Origin: Medicago truncatula
Taxonomy: Eukaryota > Streptophyta > Magnoliopsida > Fabales > Fabaceae
DNA length: 64,000 nt
Assembly: GCF_003473485.1 (NCBI RefSeq)
Contig: NC_053048.1
Location: 42,280,755 to 42,344,754, forward strand
Reading direction: 5' to 3'
Below the pieces are notes generated by a model. It did not search any database, had not been told where the DNA came from, and saw only the letters and a program-made list of their open reading frames with translations. Below, one piece after another: positions 1-11,013 of this stretch (positions are counted from its first letter, which is position 1; each line of letters opens with the position of its first letter). The position numbers were made by a program, and so were the translations under genes.

Positions 1-279
1 AATAATTTGTCATCATTTCGAGCAACACCCTTAGGCCTTAACAGATAGAGAACTAGTGGTGTGTTCCGTGGGAACTCCTGAAGGAGCATAGCTAGAAATA
101 TTCCCACGCTCTTGGCCAAAAAACAATTCTACCTGAGCCTACACACAACCATCCATTCATGCACCAATAACCTCTCCCCCTTTGTTTTATTTTAAAGATG
201 TGATTTTTTTTCTTTTTTATTATTAGAGATATAGTAAATTATAGATTAAGAATAAGTTTTACTTAACCATTAAAGTTTT

Positions 280-750
280 ATGATTCAAGGTGTAATTTGC
301 ATATAAGTTTTACATTTGGAGAGGATGTTTGCATATAAGTTATAAATTTGAGGGGATATTTGCTACATAAATTTTAAATTTGAGGGTGGTATTTGCACAT
401 AATGTTTAATTTCAGGGGGTATTTGCATGTTCAGTGGGTGGCACAAATGTTAATTATGAAAAGAAAAAAAAATCAGATTTAAAAAAAATAAATAAAAAAT
501 CAGATTTTTTTCAAAAAAAAAAATTAAATATAGTCAATTACCCCCCTATGACGTGGCATGACTTTTCTGACCATGTGTCAGTGCCACGTGGCAGTTAACG
601 GCCACATCAGCATGTTGGATGGAGGAAATTAACGGAGGGGGGTAATTGACAGATGCTTGACAATTTCATGGGGGTTTTTGACATTTTGCAAAATTCAGGG
701 GGGTTTTTGACGAAAGTTACAATTTCAGGAGGGTAATTGACTATTTACTC
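280..750. repeat. MITE-like AT-rich repeat block
   Basis: Positions 531-743 look like a small inverted-repeat element: the left end reads AGTCAATTACCC and the right end is its complement GGGTAATTGACT. Between them lie repeats of the phrase 'gggggtttttgac' and a GC-richer core with CACGTGG. Upstream (280-440) a phrase of about 37 bp ending in 'atttgc' recurs four times. A degenerate relative lies at 41220-41435. No target duplication was found, so the family is unassigned. The rest of 1-1168 shows no gene. Confidence 0.5.
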
Positions 751-1168
751 AAAAATTTAAGTGTACTCGTACACTAAATCGTTAGATTAATAATTAAATT
801 AGTTGTTTTTTTTTATGATAAAGAATTCTTTTCTATCATAGATAATTATAATAATTAAATCTTATTTATTAAAAGCTTCGACGAAATCAAATTTACTTTT
901 TTAAAATTTTATTACTCATAATAAAGGATATTTGTTATTTTTTACGAGAAAATGATAGAAATTTAATATGATTCCTATAACTAATTAAATGATGTATTTT
1001 CTTATGAAATGATGTTTTTTTAAATATAAATATTGACAAATAATTTTTTATTTTATAAAATAATCGTTAATTTATAAGTTTATGGAGCAAAAGTATCGGT
1101 ACACCTTTTTTTTTTTATGAATCGCTAAAAAAAAAAAAAAAGAATCACAATAATAACTTCACTACATC

Positions 1169-1709
1169 CTAATTAGGTGCAGTGAGAAAACCCACATAAA
1201 TAGCCAACAGTCACAATCCAGTTCGCAACACTGGCGCACTGTTAGTTGGTGCAACAGCCGGACCTTCTTCCAACTCTGCTGGAGATGGTGCAGGTGAAAC
1301 TCCAATGGATCTTTTCTTTGGAGACATAACCACCACAATGAGCTTTTGTCCCTGCTCACAGTGACCCTTTGCTCCACTGATGAAATAAAATGGTCCAGGT
1401 CTGTCTAGCTTCACCTTCGTGTTCCCATCATTGTACTGTTCAATGGGGGTTTGAGCTGTTGCAATTAGCATAATCTTCTTTGTTTACTTGCAAAACTAAG
1501 TCTTTCCCACCATCATATTTCCATACAAGATGATCACTGACTTTGAAACGAGACTTTTCTGCCCATTGATTGAGTGAGTCTGCTTCAGAAGATGGAACCT
1601 TCCATGCATCTATCTTGCCTCCAACCAATAGTTCCTTAGCTGCAGAGAAACCAAAGAGAAGGAACAAGAACAATAGAGAAGCAGAAGCAGTTCTTGAGAA
1701 CACAACCAT
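1169..1709 (-). pseudogene. Early nodulin-like protein (phytocyanin), disrupted
   Basis: This is an early nodulin-like (ENODL) phytocyanin, a GPI-anchored plasma-membrane protein related to blue copper proteins but usually not copper-binding. It starts at 1709 with a signal peptide (about residues 1-24, ending FGFSAA), then KELLVGG, a W-rich plastocyanin-like fold and CNSSNP. The other half continues in another frame as EQYNDGNTKV, RPGPFYFISG, HCEQGQKL and a Pro/Ala-rich linker. Two lesions are visible. A run of five Cs (1445-1449 on +) puts the halves out of frame and gives a stop just after CNSSNP. A TGA at 1211-1213 stops the second half, and beyond it the same frame keeps a hydrophobic tail (LLAIYVGFL) to a stop at 1169, as expected of a GPI signal. 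Either a young pseudogene or a homopolymer error plus a lost tail. There is no intron between the halves. Confidence 0.8.
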
Positions 1710-1929
1710 GGTGACTTTTTCTGATTACTGAATGTGGTGTGTGTAGAGATTTAGTTTTGTTATTGATCATAAAATAAAATTAGTAGACTAAAATATATTG
1801 GATCTTGTTAAGGAGTATCTCTAAAATATTCTTTAAGTATTCTATATTAAGTAATTATTTTTTAAAAATATCAAAGTTTTTAATTTTTAATAATTGATTA
1901 CATAGACTATCATGAAAAATTAATATTTA

Positions 1930-2157
1930 GGGTGTGTTTGGTTATGAAGAGAAATTGTAAAGAGAGAAATAGGTGAGAGAGTATGAAAAGAAAGAAATAG
2001 ATGAGAAATAGAGTAGATTTGATGGATGGTTTAGAACAAGAGAAAGATAAGAGAAATAGAGAAGAAAGAAATGTTAATTATTATGAAGTTACCCATTTCT
2101 TAAATATCTTTCTCCTTTATTTCTCTCTCGCATAAATCTTCTCTTCCAAACACAATG
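1930..2157. mobile_element. Tourist/Harbinger-like MITE
   Basis: The ends GGGTGTGTTTGG and (reverse complement) CATTGTGTTTGG are flanked by the trinucleotide TTA at 1927-1929 and 2158-2160, the target duplication typical of PIF/Harbinger MITEs. The interior is purine-rich (GAGAGAAATAG) and 228 bp long. Inverted repeats match well only over about 10 bp, so the assignment is moderate. A - strand open frame at 2100-2414 overlaps its edge and has no recognisable protein features. Confidence 0.5.
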
Positions 2158-2552
2158 TTAAGGCCCTTAACATTTCCCAAACATATTTTAAACAACATGA
2201 TACGATGACATGCAAATGCAACAAGAACAAGTGGACCAATCCATAGCCAAAAGCTTGTATGACTCATTGTCGTCACTCTCCTTGTGACAATGACTCGTTG
2301 AGGAAAAATACGTGTGCATTGTTCGAAAGTTAGACCGTCGGTATCATAAAATAAAATAAGTAAAACCATAAAAAAATTGTTGATGGCTTGGTGCCCGTAA
2401 AGCTTTCGAGACATTAAATTTGTTTGTTTCTATGAAGGTCTTGTTTAGTTTAGAAAATATAGTGAGGGGGGGATATAAAAGAATAGAAATGTAGGAAAAA
2501 ATAAAATAAAAAGTGAGATATGATTGTCATGTAAGAGTAAGTTATTTTCGGT

Positions 2553-2641
2553 CCTCGTAAGCATAGCTCAATTGGTAAGGATAATGCATAAAATATATAA
2601 CGTTTGGGGTTCAAATCCGGCCACCACAAAAAAAAAAAAAG
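2553..2641 (+). mobile_element. tRNA-derived SINE, ~89 bp
   Basis: A short element with pol III-type boxes: box A-like 'gctcaattggtaagg' and box B-like 'ggttcaaatcc', followed by a poly(A) run. It is bounded by near-perfect target duplications AAGTTATTTTCGGT (2539-2552) and AAGTTATTCTCGGT (2642-2655), 13/14 identical, which supports retroposition. Two further copies of the same length class lie at 36964 and 50083. Not a functional tRNA gene: no acceptor stem or cloverleaf can be drawn. Confidence 0.85.
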
Positions 2642-2869
2642 AAGTTATTCTCGGTTGTTTTGTCTTGATTGAGCATTAGTTGAATTTTAAAAACCATTTG
2701 TCTAAACCCAAGATGATCGTTTTAAACGGTTTGGTTCAATTTTATGTCCGGTCAAAAAGTTGTCCAATCTAAATACTTTAAATTTGTTTGAATTGCGGTT
2801 TGATTTAGTTTTGCTCAAAAAGCACCCCTACTTACTACCAGTTGAGAAAAATTGGCCTAAAGAAAATAA

Positions 2870-3634
2870 AGGAACACAATCATAACAAAATAACATAACA
2901 TCAAAACTCCAAAATCGGAGGAAAAATCACAATTGTTGTTTAATGAAAACCAAAGAATTACATTATATGCAAATGTTTACAACACATAGACTATTCTCAA
3001 AGACCCACCGACTCCAATACATACACAGTTCAAAAGAACTATCCTACTCCATCATAAGGATTATACTTCACTCTAAGCTAAATCGCTCCAACTAAAAGCT
3101 TTAATATCAATTGTTGGAAAAAACAATAGAGAAAAAAAATAAAGGAACACAAGAACATAACGTGGAAACCCAAGATAAAGAAATCACGATCGTTGTCTTA
3201 TGACAGCCAGAGAATTACACCAGTAAGTAAATTTTTACACCGCATAGACTATGTCAAACACACTCCCACGATTTAATGAAAATATCTAATTGCATCTTAG
3301 AGTTAGAACACTCTAAGACAATAGTATAAGAGAAAAGGAAAATGTCACATATAAACTTAAAATGTTTCTGACTGATGCATCTTATAATAAAGAAAGAGAG
3401 TTTATATATATAGGCATCATTCTACTTGTCTTACACTTCAAGAAACAACCTTCTTGCCTACGAAACTTGTCAAACATGATAGTAAACAAGTGAAGAAACC
3501 ACCTTATTTGTCTAATGAAACAACCTTGCTTGTGTTAAACTAGTTCTTCCTTTACAATTGTAAGCAATGCGGACTTTCTTAACATTGTATATTTTCAACC
3601 AAAAGCGACACTATCTTGCACACATTGGCCAACA
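2870..3634 (-). mobile_element. Copia-type LTR retrotransposon remnant
   Basis: On the - strand an LTR runs from TGTTGG (3634) to CCAACA (3112), the inverted ends usual for copia LTRs, with a TATA-like stretch near 3405. It is followed directly by a primer-binding-like ATTGATATTAAAGC, a degenerate form of the tRNA-Met site. Positions 2870-3010 repeat the last part of the LTR (the region around 3146-3256), so an almost completely deleted element or two partial LTRs remain. No gag or pol is present. Confidence 0.65.
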
Positions 3635-4094
3635 CAAAAATGACGACTCTTATCAGTTTTTTTCAAGTGTTTTTTAAACTGAATGTATATTTCGCCTGCA
3701 GCTACACTAGCTATTGGTTTGATTTTAGAGACGTAAGCAAGCTTTCCTTTCATTGAAGAAGAAACTTATAAATGGCGTGCCTAAAAAAAGTGAAAAAGAT
3801 TATATTGGTGAGGGAGATATAACAATATAAATACAAAGGTAAAAGAGTAATATTTATTTAATTATGAAATTTCATTCTATTATATACACCCCAAATTAAA
3901 AGAAATTATAATTTAAAGATTGGATGAAATATCTTTAAAAAAAAAATAGGATTGGACAAAATAAGTTCTATCATATTTCATAACATTCATTCATTTTTTA
4001 TAAGTTCAAATAATAGAACATAATTACGGTCCATAAATTTTAGCTCAACCAAAAAAAAAACGAAATTGTAGGCTTTCTATCTTAAAAAAAAAGT

Positions 4095-4480
4095 TTAATA
4101 GCAGTTTTGACCCCTATGTTTTAAAAGTTGCAATTTTGAATCCCTAATAAAATAAAATACAAAACCGTCCCCTAAGTATTGCCCCTTTTGCAGTTTTGAC
4201 CCCAGACCAATTTTGACAAAGTCAATGCACACATGGACCCTACGTGTGTAATAATTATTATTATTTTTAATTAAAAATAAATACTTTTTTTTAATTTTTT
4301 AATTAAAAAAAATTATACTTTTTTAATAATTTAAAAAATTCCACCCGTGGTGTCCACGTTTGACTTGGTCAAAATTGGCCTAGGCAAAAAGGGCAATAGT
4401 TAAAGGGCGGTTTTTTATTTTATTTTATTATGAGGCCAAAATCGCAACTTCTTGAAACATAAAGGCTAAAAGTGCCATTA
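4095..4480. repeat. Foldback MITE with long imperfect arms
   Basis: The left arm ('gcagttttgacccctatgtt', then a stretch about 'ccctaagtattgcccc') is complementary to the right arm, which ends 'ggctaaaagtgccattaa'. The arms close on an AT-rich loop around 4255-4340. The wording resembles the element at 43127-43449, so they are probably related. I could not identify a convincing target duplication. Confidence 0.6.
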
Positions 4481-4843
4481 AGCATAAACAAAAAAAAAAA
4501 ATTGATAATTACTTGCCATCACATTTCATCCATCCAGATATAGTCGGAAGGGTTGGAGGACGATGTGGGGTATATGATAGAAAAGAATTGTCGCTAAAAA
4601 AGTAGTGATGCATCTAGCTAGCTGGACTGAACCTTTTGAATGTTAAATTGGCATCTATGACCTATGTGTCAATTGTTAAATTATTCGCAATTTGCTGCCA
4701 CCTATCAGGATGTAACCTGGAAAATGAGAATACAAACAAACTATTGTAATCGAAATTGGTTTTGGCCACCCAAACTCAAGTGAATGATTTCATGCTATAT
4801 GTCATAATAGAATAAAGATACTACAATTTAAGTGATTTTTTTT

Positions 4844-4851
4844 TATAAATA
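4844..4851 (+). promoter_or_regulatory. TATA box of methyltransferase copy 1
   Basis: TATAAATA lies 47 bp upstream of the start codon at 4898. The same motif at the same relative distance (7574-7581, start 7626) precedes the second copy, so the core promoter was part of the duplication. Inferred from motif and position only. Confidence 0.55.
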
Positions 4852-4897
4852 CTAGTGCAGCGTGGTGATTGGAGAAATCAAATAGAGCTATAGATAT

Positions 4898-6084
4898 ATG
4901 GCAGAGCTTTTTGTGAATCAGGGAAAGGAATACGCAGATGCAAGGCCAAGTTATCCACCACAACTCTTTCAATTCATAGCTTCTAAAACTCCCTCTCACA
5001 ACCTTGTTTGGGATGTTGCTACTGGAAGTGGCCAAGCCGCCAAATCTGTAAGTTCTCTCTCTTCCTTATCTTTCTATATCTTATACGAGTATTTATCTTA
5101 AAAAATGACTCATCCATCCATTATTAGACAAAATGCGACATCAACACCATCCATATGTATATACAATTTCCAATTTCATCATCATGTAGTTGAGTTAGGT
5201 GTTTAGCTTGATATACTCTAATGCGTTGTTTCAATTTTTTCCAATAAACCAGACACTTTTGGGCTTCTCCGGATACACCTAATGTAATGCATAGTGACAT
5301 TGAATTTAATCTTCATGCTAGCTAGCTTCGTCATAGTTAAATGAATGTTTCTTATAATTTGTCAAATTTCACACACGCGCATACACATAATACAATTCTT
5401 TTCAAAAAAATCACTTTTACTCAAAGAAAAACTATTTCATGATTTCAGTTAGCTGCATTGTACAAGAATGTCATTGCTACAGATGTTAGTGAACAACAAC
5501 TTGAATTTGCAACCAAGCTCCCTAATGTGCAATACAAACACACCCCTTCAACAATGTCCATTCCCGAGCTTGAACAAATTGTAACACCACAAGGAACCAT
5601 AGACCTTGTGACTATTGCTCAAGGCCTTCATTGGTTTGACCTCCCAAATTTCTATCAACAAGTCAAATGGGTACTCAAGAAACCTCATGGAGTCATTGCT
5701 GCTTGGTGTTACTTTTTGCCAAGAATTAGTGATGAAGTAGACACTGTCTTTGATCAATTCTATTATACTGATTCACAACCTTACTGGGATTCCGCACGTA
5801 AATTGGTTGAGAAAAACTATAGAAGCATTGATTTTCCATTTCAGGCAGTGGATGGAGTTGATCATACAGGACCATTTGAGTTTGTGACAGAAACATTCAT
5901 GAGTTTTGATGGTTTGTTAACATATATAAAATCATGGTCAGCTTATCAGACAGCAAAGAAGAAGGGTGTGGAGCTTCTTGGTGAGGACGTAGTTGAAAAA
6001 TTTAAGCTTGCTTGGGGTGAAGATGGCCACAAAACTGCCAAGTTTCCAGTTTATCTGAGAATTGGAAGAGTTGGAAATGTCTGA
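4898..6084 (+). CDS. SAM-dependent methyltransferase, class I (copy 1, intact)
   Basis: Two exons, 4898-5047 and 5449-6084, joined across a GT/AG intron in phase 0, give 261 residues, the usual length of this plant family (methyltransferase type 11 domain, often annotated after Dictyostelium DDB_G0268948). Motif I is VWDVATGSGQAAKS, spanning the splice site, and binds S-adenosylmethionine. NVIATDVSEQQL is the acidic post-I region and IDLVTIAQGLHWFD the motif II/III region. The C-terminal half (SWSAYQTAKKKG, VYLRIGRVGNV) is typical of the family. The substrate is unknown; a small molecule in the cytosol is the default inference. The start is the first ATG after the TATA box and matches the start in copy 2. 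The 3' flank to about 6660 is duplicated after copy 2. Confidence 0.93.
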
Positions 6085-6661
6085 ATATGTGGAAGTCCAG
6101 CTAGTTCTTACTTTGAAGGTGCAACATCAAAATAAAAGAAAGATGCAGTGTTATTGTGTCAGACTCAACCTCCAAAATGAACAAGCAAGAATTTCTTATG
6201 TTGCATTGCTCAGTTGCTCATGTTTATTCACTTGTTAGAAATAAAATCTCATGATTGTTTGCTGATATAAATTGTATTTTCGCAAACAATTTAGTTCCTG
6301 TATTAGATTTTAATCCTTAAATTGTATTTTCTTACTCAAACACATGAACCAGAACTACCATTAAAGCACCTGTATCACTTCAATCTTATTAGACCATATG
6401 GAATTTGCGTTGAAAGAAACTTGATAGCACTTTCTTATGAATACATGATGAGTTGATCACTTTATAAATATTTTGTTTCATAGAAGAAAAAACTTAGGAT
6501 ATAAAAAGCTCCGTGAGATTTCAATTCCAATGTTGTTGGTTTTGATTTGACACAGTTTTGTAACATAGTAAATACTCAAATGATGGGGGAGGTTATATGC
6601 AACATAGATTTCAATCTCAAAATTGTTGATTTTGTTGGATTATATGAAGAGAAATACAGAA

Positions 6662-7349
6662 GCCAAAAGTGATGTGGAAAGCGAGGAATGATAAGGTTTT
6701 TAATAACCGAAATCCGTATGTGGGTGAAATGGTGGATGATGTCAAGGTTTTGTCTTGGAGATGGGCTTTGGATAGAATCTCTATGCCACCGTGTATGTAT
6801 TACGAATGGTGTTGGAACCCAAGGGAGTGTATTTTGCGCTTGGTTTGAGTTGCGTAAATTCTGATCTTCTGTTGGGGCATGGGGTTTTTTTGGTTGGTGC
6901 AGACATTCTGCTGGGTTTAGTCTGGTGTTCTGTTACTTTTGGGGCGGCTATCAGGTCTTAACAGCACCTGCTGTTTTTTTCCTGTGCTGTTGAAGCTGCG
7001 CAGCTGCTATGCTGTAACAGCATTGCCTGCTGTTTCGGCCCGGTTGTGGTTTAGGGCGTTTAGGTAGCCTTTTGGATTATCTGTTTTTGTTTTTGGGTCA
7101 GTTAGGTGACTAGTTGTAACTATGGTTTTGTAATTCGGGACGGTTTTACCAGATTACAGGCTCATAACTTGCTATTTTCATAACCTTAGGATCCTTGGAG
7201 GAGTTGTTGCTTTTGTGGTTGTATAGGGTGTGGGTGTTCCGTCTATATGCGGCACCTATTGTTTCTTTGTGCCGTCCATACTTTGCGTCTTACGGGGATG
7301 GCGTTAATAAATTTGCCATTTAAAAAAACTAAAAATGGCCAAAAGTGAT
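6662..7349 (+). mobile_element. 5'-truncated LINE 3' end with target duplication
   Basis: The insertion proper is 6674-7337, flanked by perfect 12-bp duplications GCCAAAAGTGAT at 6662-6673 and 7338-7349. The first 174 bases (6675-6848) encode the last residues of a plant LINE ORF2: WKARNDKVFNN, then VLSWRWALDR and YYEWCWNPRECI, ending in TGA. A GC-richer 3' UTR follows and ends in a short A-rich tail. It lies just past the duplicated 3' flank of methyltransferase copy 1. Confidence 0.85.
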
Positions 7350-7573
7350 AAATTTGAGATGATATAATAGGCTGGTTTAAATATGTCTCAATGTTGATGG
7401 CTGTGAGTTTCATGTGTTTTTTAGGAAGAAGATATATTTAATCAAGAATTTAGATTATAGGGACTAAATTGTATTTTTTTTTCAATTATTAAAATGAACT
7501 AAATTGAAGTAAGACAGAGGGAGTTAACAGAAAGAAAAGTTGACCTGTGACCAAAACTATTCCCTCCGTGATT

Positions 7574-7581
7574 TATAAATA
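7574..7581 (+). promoter_or_regulatory. TATA box of methyltransferase copy 2
   Basis: TATAAATA stands 45 bp before the start codon at 7626, in sequence otherwise conserved with the promoter of copy 1. Confidence 0.5.
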
Positions 7582-7625
7582 TTGCAGTGCAACGTAGTGA
7601 TTGGAGAAATCAAAGAGTTATAGAG

Positions 7626-10600
7626 ATGGCAGAGCTTTTTGTGAATCAGGGAAAGGAATACGCAGATGCAAGGCCAAGTTATCCACCACAACTCTTTCAA
7701 TTCATAGCTTCTAAAACTCCCTCTCACAACCTTGTTTGGGATGTTGCTACTGGAAGTGGCCAAGCCGCCAAATCTGTAAGTTCTCTCTCTTCTCCCTCTC
7801 CTTACCTCTTCCTAAAATCTTACTGTATCTTATATTCTCAAAACAATTTTTTTTTTTTATCTTATCCTTGAATAATTATGAGAAATTTAAAAGACTAATA
7901 TCTCAAATTCGTCCTTGAATTTTGAAAAATCGGCTAATTTCGTCCCTGAATTTTGCGAAATATCAAATTAGTCCCTGAATTTACAAAATGTCAATCAAAT
8001 CAGTCCCTCCGTTAAATTGGTCTGTTAACGGAGGTGACGTGTCACGTTAACCTCTGACAAAGCTTATCACGTCAGATGCCATGTAAGCAGGGACCAAACT
8101 GATTAATTTACACAAAATTTCGAAGGACGAAATTGATGGATTTACACAAAATTTTCAAGGACTAAATTGATGGATTTTCAGAAAATTGGCAACGGCTCTT
8201 TCCCTTCTTTGTGAGTAACGACTCTTTCTCCACTTCCTCATTAAAAGGCTATTTCTTCCCCAAATATATAAATTTGGAACCCTAATGTTATAATTTCTTA
8301 CATAGAGTTCAAAATCCCCAAAATTTCTTCCATGAATTGATGTAAAATTTCTTCCCCAATTCAAAAAACTTAGAACCCTAATTTTTTTTTATTAAATTCG
8401 AAATTCATAAATCAAGTGGTCTGCCTTGTAGATTCAGTGTTTAGAATTGATGGGTGGTGCGCGAATGGGTCCTTGAATTATATTCAATCCATCATTTCGA
8501 TCCTCAAATTAGTGAAAATATCATCAAATTGGTCCTTGAATTATCATAACAGATATCAATGTGATCCTTTGAGCATATATTTGCTGAACAAAGTAAAATG
8601 TAAAAGATAAACACTTTGATTATAAAAAGACAAACATTTGCATTATATCATAAGTCAATATTCGATGTTAATAAGTCATTACATGGCCAAAAAAACAACA
8701 GTACATAGCCAAAAAGACAACAGTACATAGCCAAAAAAGCATTAATTAAACTAGTCCAAAAGCATAATTAAAACATGCATCACTGTTTTAGAAATCCTGG
8801 AGTTGGGATAAACTCCATGTATTGGGGTTGAGTAGAAGCGGATGACCCGTAATTTGAATTTGGAACTCTAACAACATCCTCTTGTTGCACCTCAGTAGCA
8901 ACATTCTCAACAACAGTTTCCACACTTGCCACATTACTTTGTACTTGTTCTTCAGACTCAGTGTCAATCCAATTCTTTGGTCTCCTAGCCACACCTTGCT
9001 TTGCACAACTTCTTGATTATATGTCTCATCCAATTCTCAATGTGGAAGATGTGGATTGACATTCGCGCACCACCCATCAATTCTAAACATTGATTCTACA
9101 AGGAAGACCACTTGATTTATGAATTTCGAATTTAATTAAAAAAGTTAGGGTTATAAGTTTTTTGAATTGGGGAAGAAATTTTACATCAATTCATGAAAGA
9201 AATTTTGGGGATTTTGAACTCTATGTAAGGAATTATAACATTAGGGTTCCAAATTTATATATTTGGGGAAGAAATAGCCCTTAATAAGGAAGTGGAGAAA
9301 GAGCCGTTACTCACAAAGAAGGGAAAAAGCCGTTGCCAATTTTCTGAAAATCCATCAATTTGGTCCTTGGAAATTTTGTGTAAATCCATCAATTTCGTCC
9401 TTCGAAATTTTGTGTAAACCAATCAGTTTGGTCCCTGCTTGCGTGGCATCTGACGTGGTAAGCTTTGTCAGAGGTTAACGTGACACGTCACCTCCGTTAA
9501 CATACCAATTTAACGGAGGGACTGATTTGATTGACATTTTGTAAATTCAGGGACTAATTTGATATTTCGCAAAATTCAGGGACGAAATTGGCCGATTTTT
9601 TAAAATTCAAGGACGAATTTGAGGTATTAGTCAAATTTAAAATGACTCCTCCATTACTACTAGAGTAACAAAAATGTTTCTCGGACACAAAATCCAACAA
9701 CATATGTACACACACAACAGTTTCTGACTTTTATATTGTTTTTTCTCTCCTTTTCGACATTACACACATTCAAGTTATATTTTATAGGTGTTGTCAGATA
9801 TGTTATCCGACTTTTGTATGTCTAAATAACATGTCTCTTATCGTTACTTCATTATTTTAGTTTTTATTCATAATTTATTTCTCCTCTCTAACATATGTGT
9901 ATTAAATCATTAAGAGAATTGAGCTAGTTGTTTGGTTTTATAATCCCTAATGCGGGACTTTATTTTTTTTCAATACACCCTCTCACGTCTCATACTTTTA
10001 TGTTTGGTGCGTTGATATAAATTGGTGATTTTAGTATTATGTTATGGTTTCGTAAAACTGACTTATAAGATAAGAATTTTATAAACTCTATCATACCTTC
10101 TCCCGGTTCTAAGTGAACCTTGAATTTTGTCGGATATAGGTAATGCACACTGACATTGAATTTGCATCTGCATGCTAGCTAGCTTCTTCTTAGTTATAAA
10201 GAATGTTTTTTAGAATGCTTCTTCTTATGGAAATGATGAATTTAACTTTTTAAAAGTTAAAATATCGTTGAATCTAATGTAAACCTACTACTTTTGATTT
10301 CCTTAACAACTGCCCTTAGGGCTCTCATTAGTCTAACCCTTACTTTTACTCTAACACACTTAATTCATGATTTCAGTTAGCTACATTGTACAAAAATGTC
10401 ATAGCCACAGATGTGAGTGAACAACAACTTGAATTTGCAACCAAACTCCCTAATGTGCAATACAAACACACCCCCTTCAACAATGTCCATTCCCGAGCTT
10501 GAACAAATTGTAACACCACAAGGAACCATAGACCTTGTGACTATTGCTCAAGGTCTTCATTGGTTTGACTTCCCAAATTTCTATCAACAAGTAAAATGGG

Positions 10601-11013
10601 TACTCAAAAAACCTCATGGAGTCATTGCTGCTTGGTGTTACTCTTTGCCAAGAATTAGTGATGAAGTAGACACTGTCGTTGATCAATTCTATTTTATTGA
10701 TTCAAAACCTTATTGGGATTCAGCGTGTAAATTAGTTGAGGACAATTATAGAAGCATTGATTTTCCATTTGAGGCGGTGGATGGAGTTGATCATAGAGGA
10801 CCATTTGAGTTTGTGACAGAGATATTGATGAGTTTTGATGGTTTGTTAACTTATATAAAATCATGGTCAGCTTATCAGACAGCAAAGGAGAAGGGTGTGG
10901 AGCTTCTTGGTGAGGACGTAGTTGAAAAATTTAAGCTTGCTTGGGGTGAAGATGGCCACAAAACTGCCAAGTTTCCAGTTTATCTGAGAATTGGAAGAGT
11001 TGGAAATGTCTGA
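7626..11013 (+). pseudogene. SAM-dependent methyltransferase (copy 2, frameshifted)
   Basis: Exon 1 (7626-7775) encodes the same 50 residues as copy 1. The intron (7776-10376) is inflated to 2.6 kb by a Mutator-like element. Exon 2 starts after TTTCAG at 10377. At 10471-10475 a run of five Cs replaces the four of copy 1, so after QYKHTP the frame shifts and meets a TGA near 10500. Downstream, the original frame stays open and close to copy 1 (HWFDFPNFYQQ, VYLRIGRVGNV) to the stop at 11013, which suggests a recent lesion or a sequencing error. As given, the product would be about 90 residues and lack the catalytic half. Promoter, intron sites and 3' flank are otherwise conserved. Confidence 0.85.
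7893..9632. mobile_element. Mutator-like element with ~574-bp inverted repeats
   Basis: A 1740-bp element beginning GACTAATA and ending TATTAGTC, flanked by perfect 10-bp duplications AAATTTAAAA (7883-7892 and 9633-9642). The left arm (7893 to about 8467) and right arm (about 9060 to 9632) are inverted copies with only scattered differences. Long arms plus a 9-10 bp duplication define TIR-type Mutator-like elements (MULEs). The 590-bp centre has a - strand open frame (8780-8992, RRPKNWIDTESEEQ, acidic and Gln/Asn-rich) that may be a captured or residual coding tail; I do not recognise it and see no transposase domain. It sits within the intron of methyltransferase copy 2, absent from copy 1. 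Confidence 0.9.

Noticed and set aside
2100..2414. 104-codon open frame on the - strand
   Set aside because: Overlaps a MITE end, has no recognisable motif or gene structure and biased low-complexity composition.
2565..2625. Possible tRNA gene (A and B box-like words)
   Set aside because: No acceptor, D or anticodon stems can be formed, and it ends in poly(A) with target duplications, so it is a SINE.
5548..5757. Open frame on the - strand within methyltransferase exon 2
   Set aside because: Shadow of the real exon; the same shadow appears in copy 2 (10477-10686).
8155..8364. Open frame in the left arm of the MULE
   Set aside because: Inverted-repeat arm sequence; its mirror in the right arm does not keep the frame, and no domain is seen.
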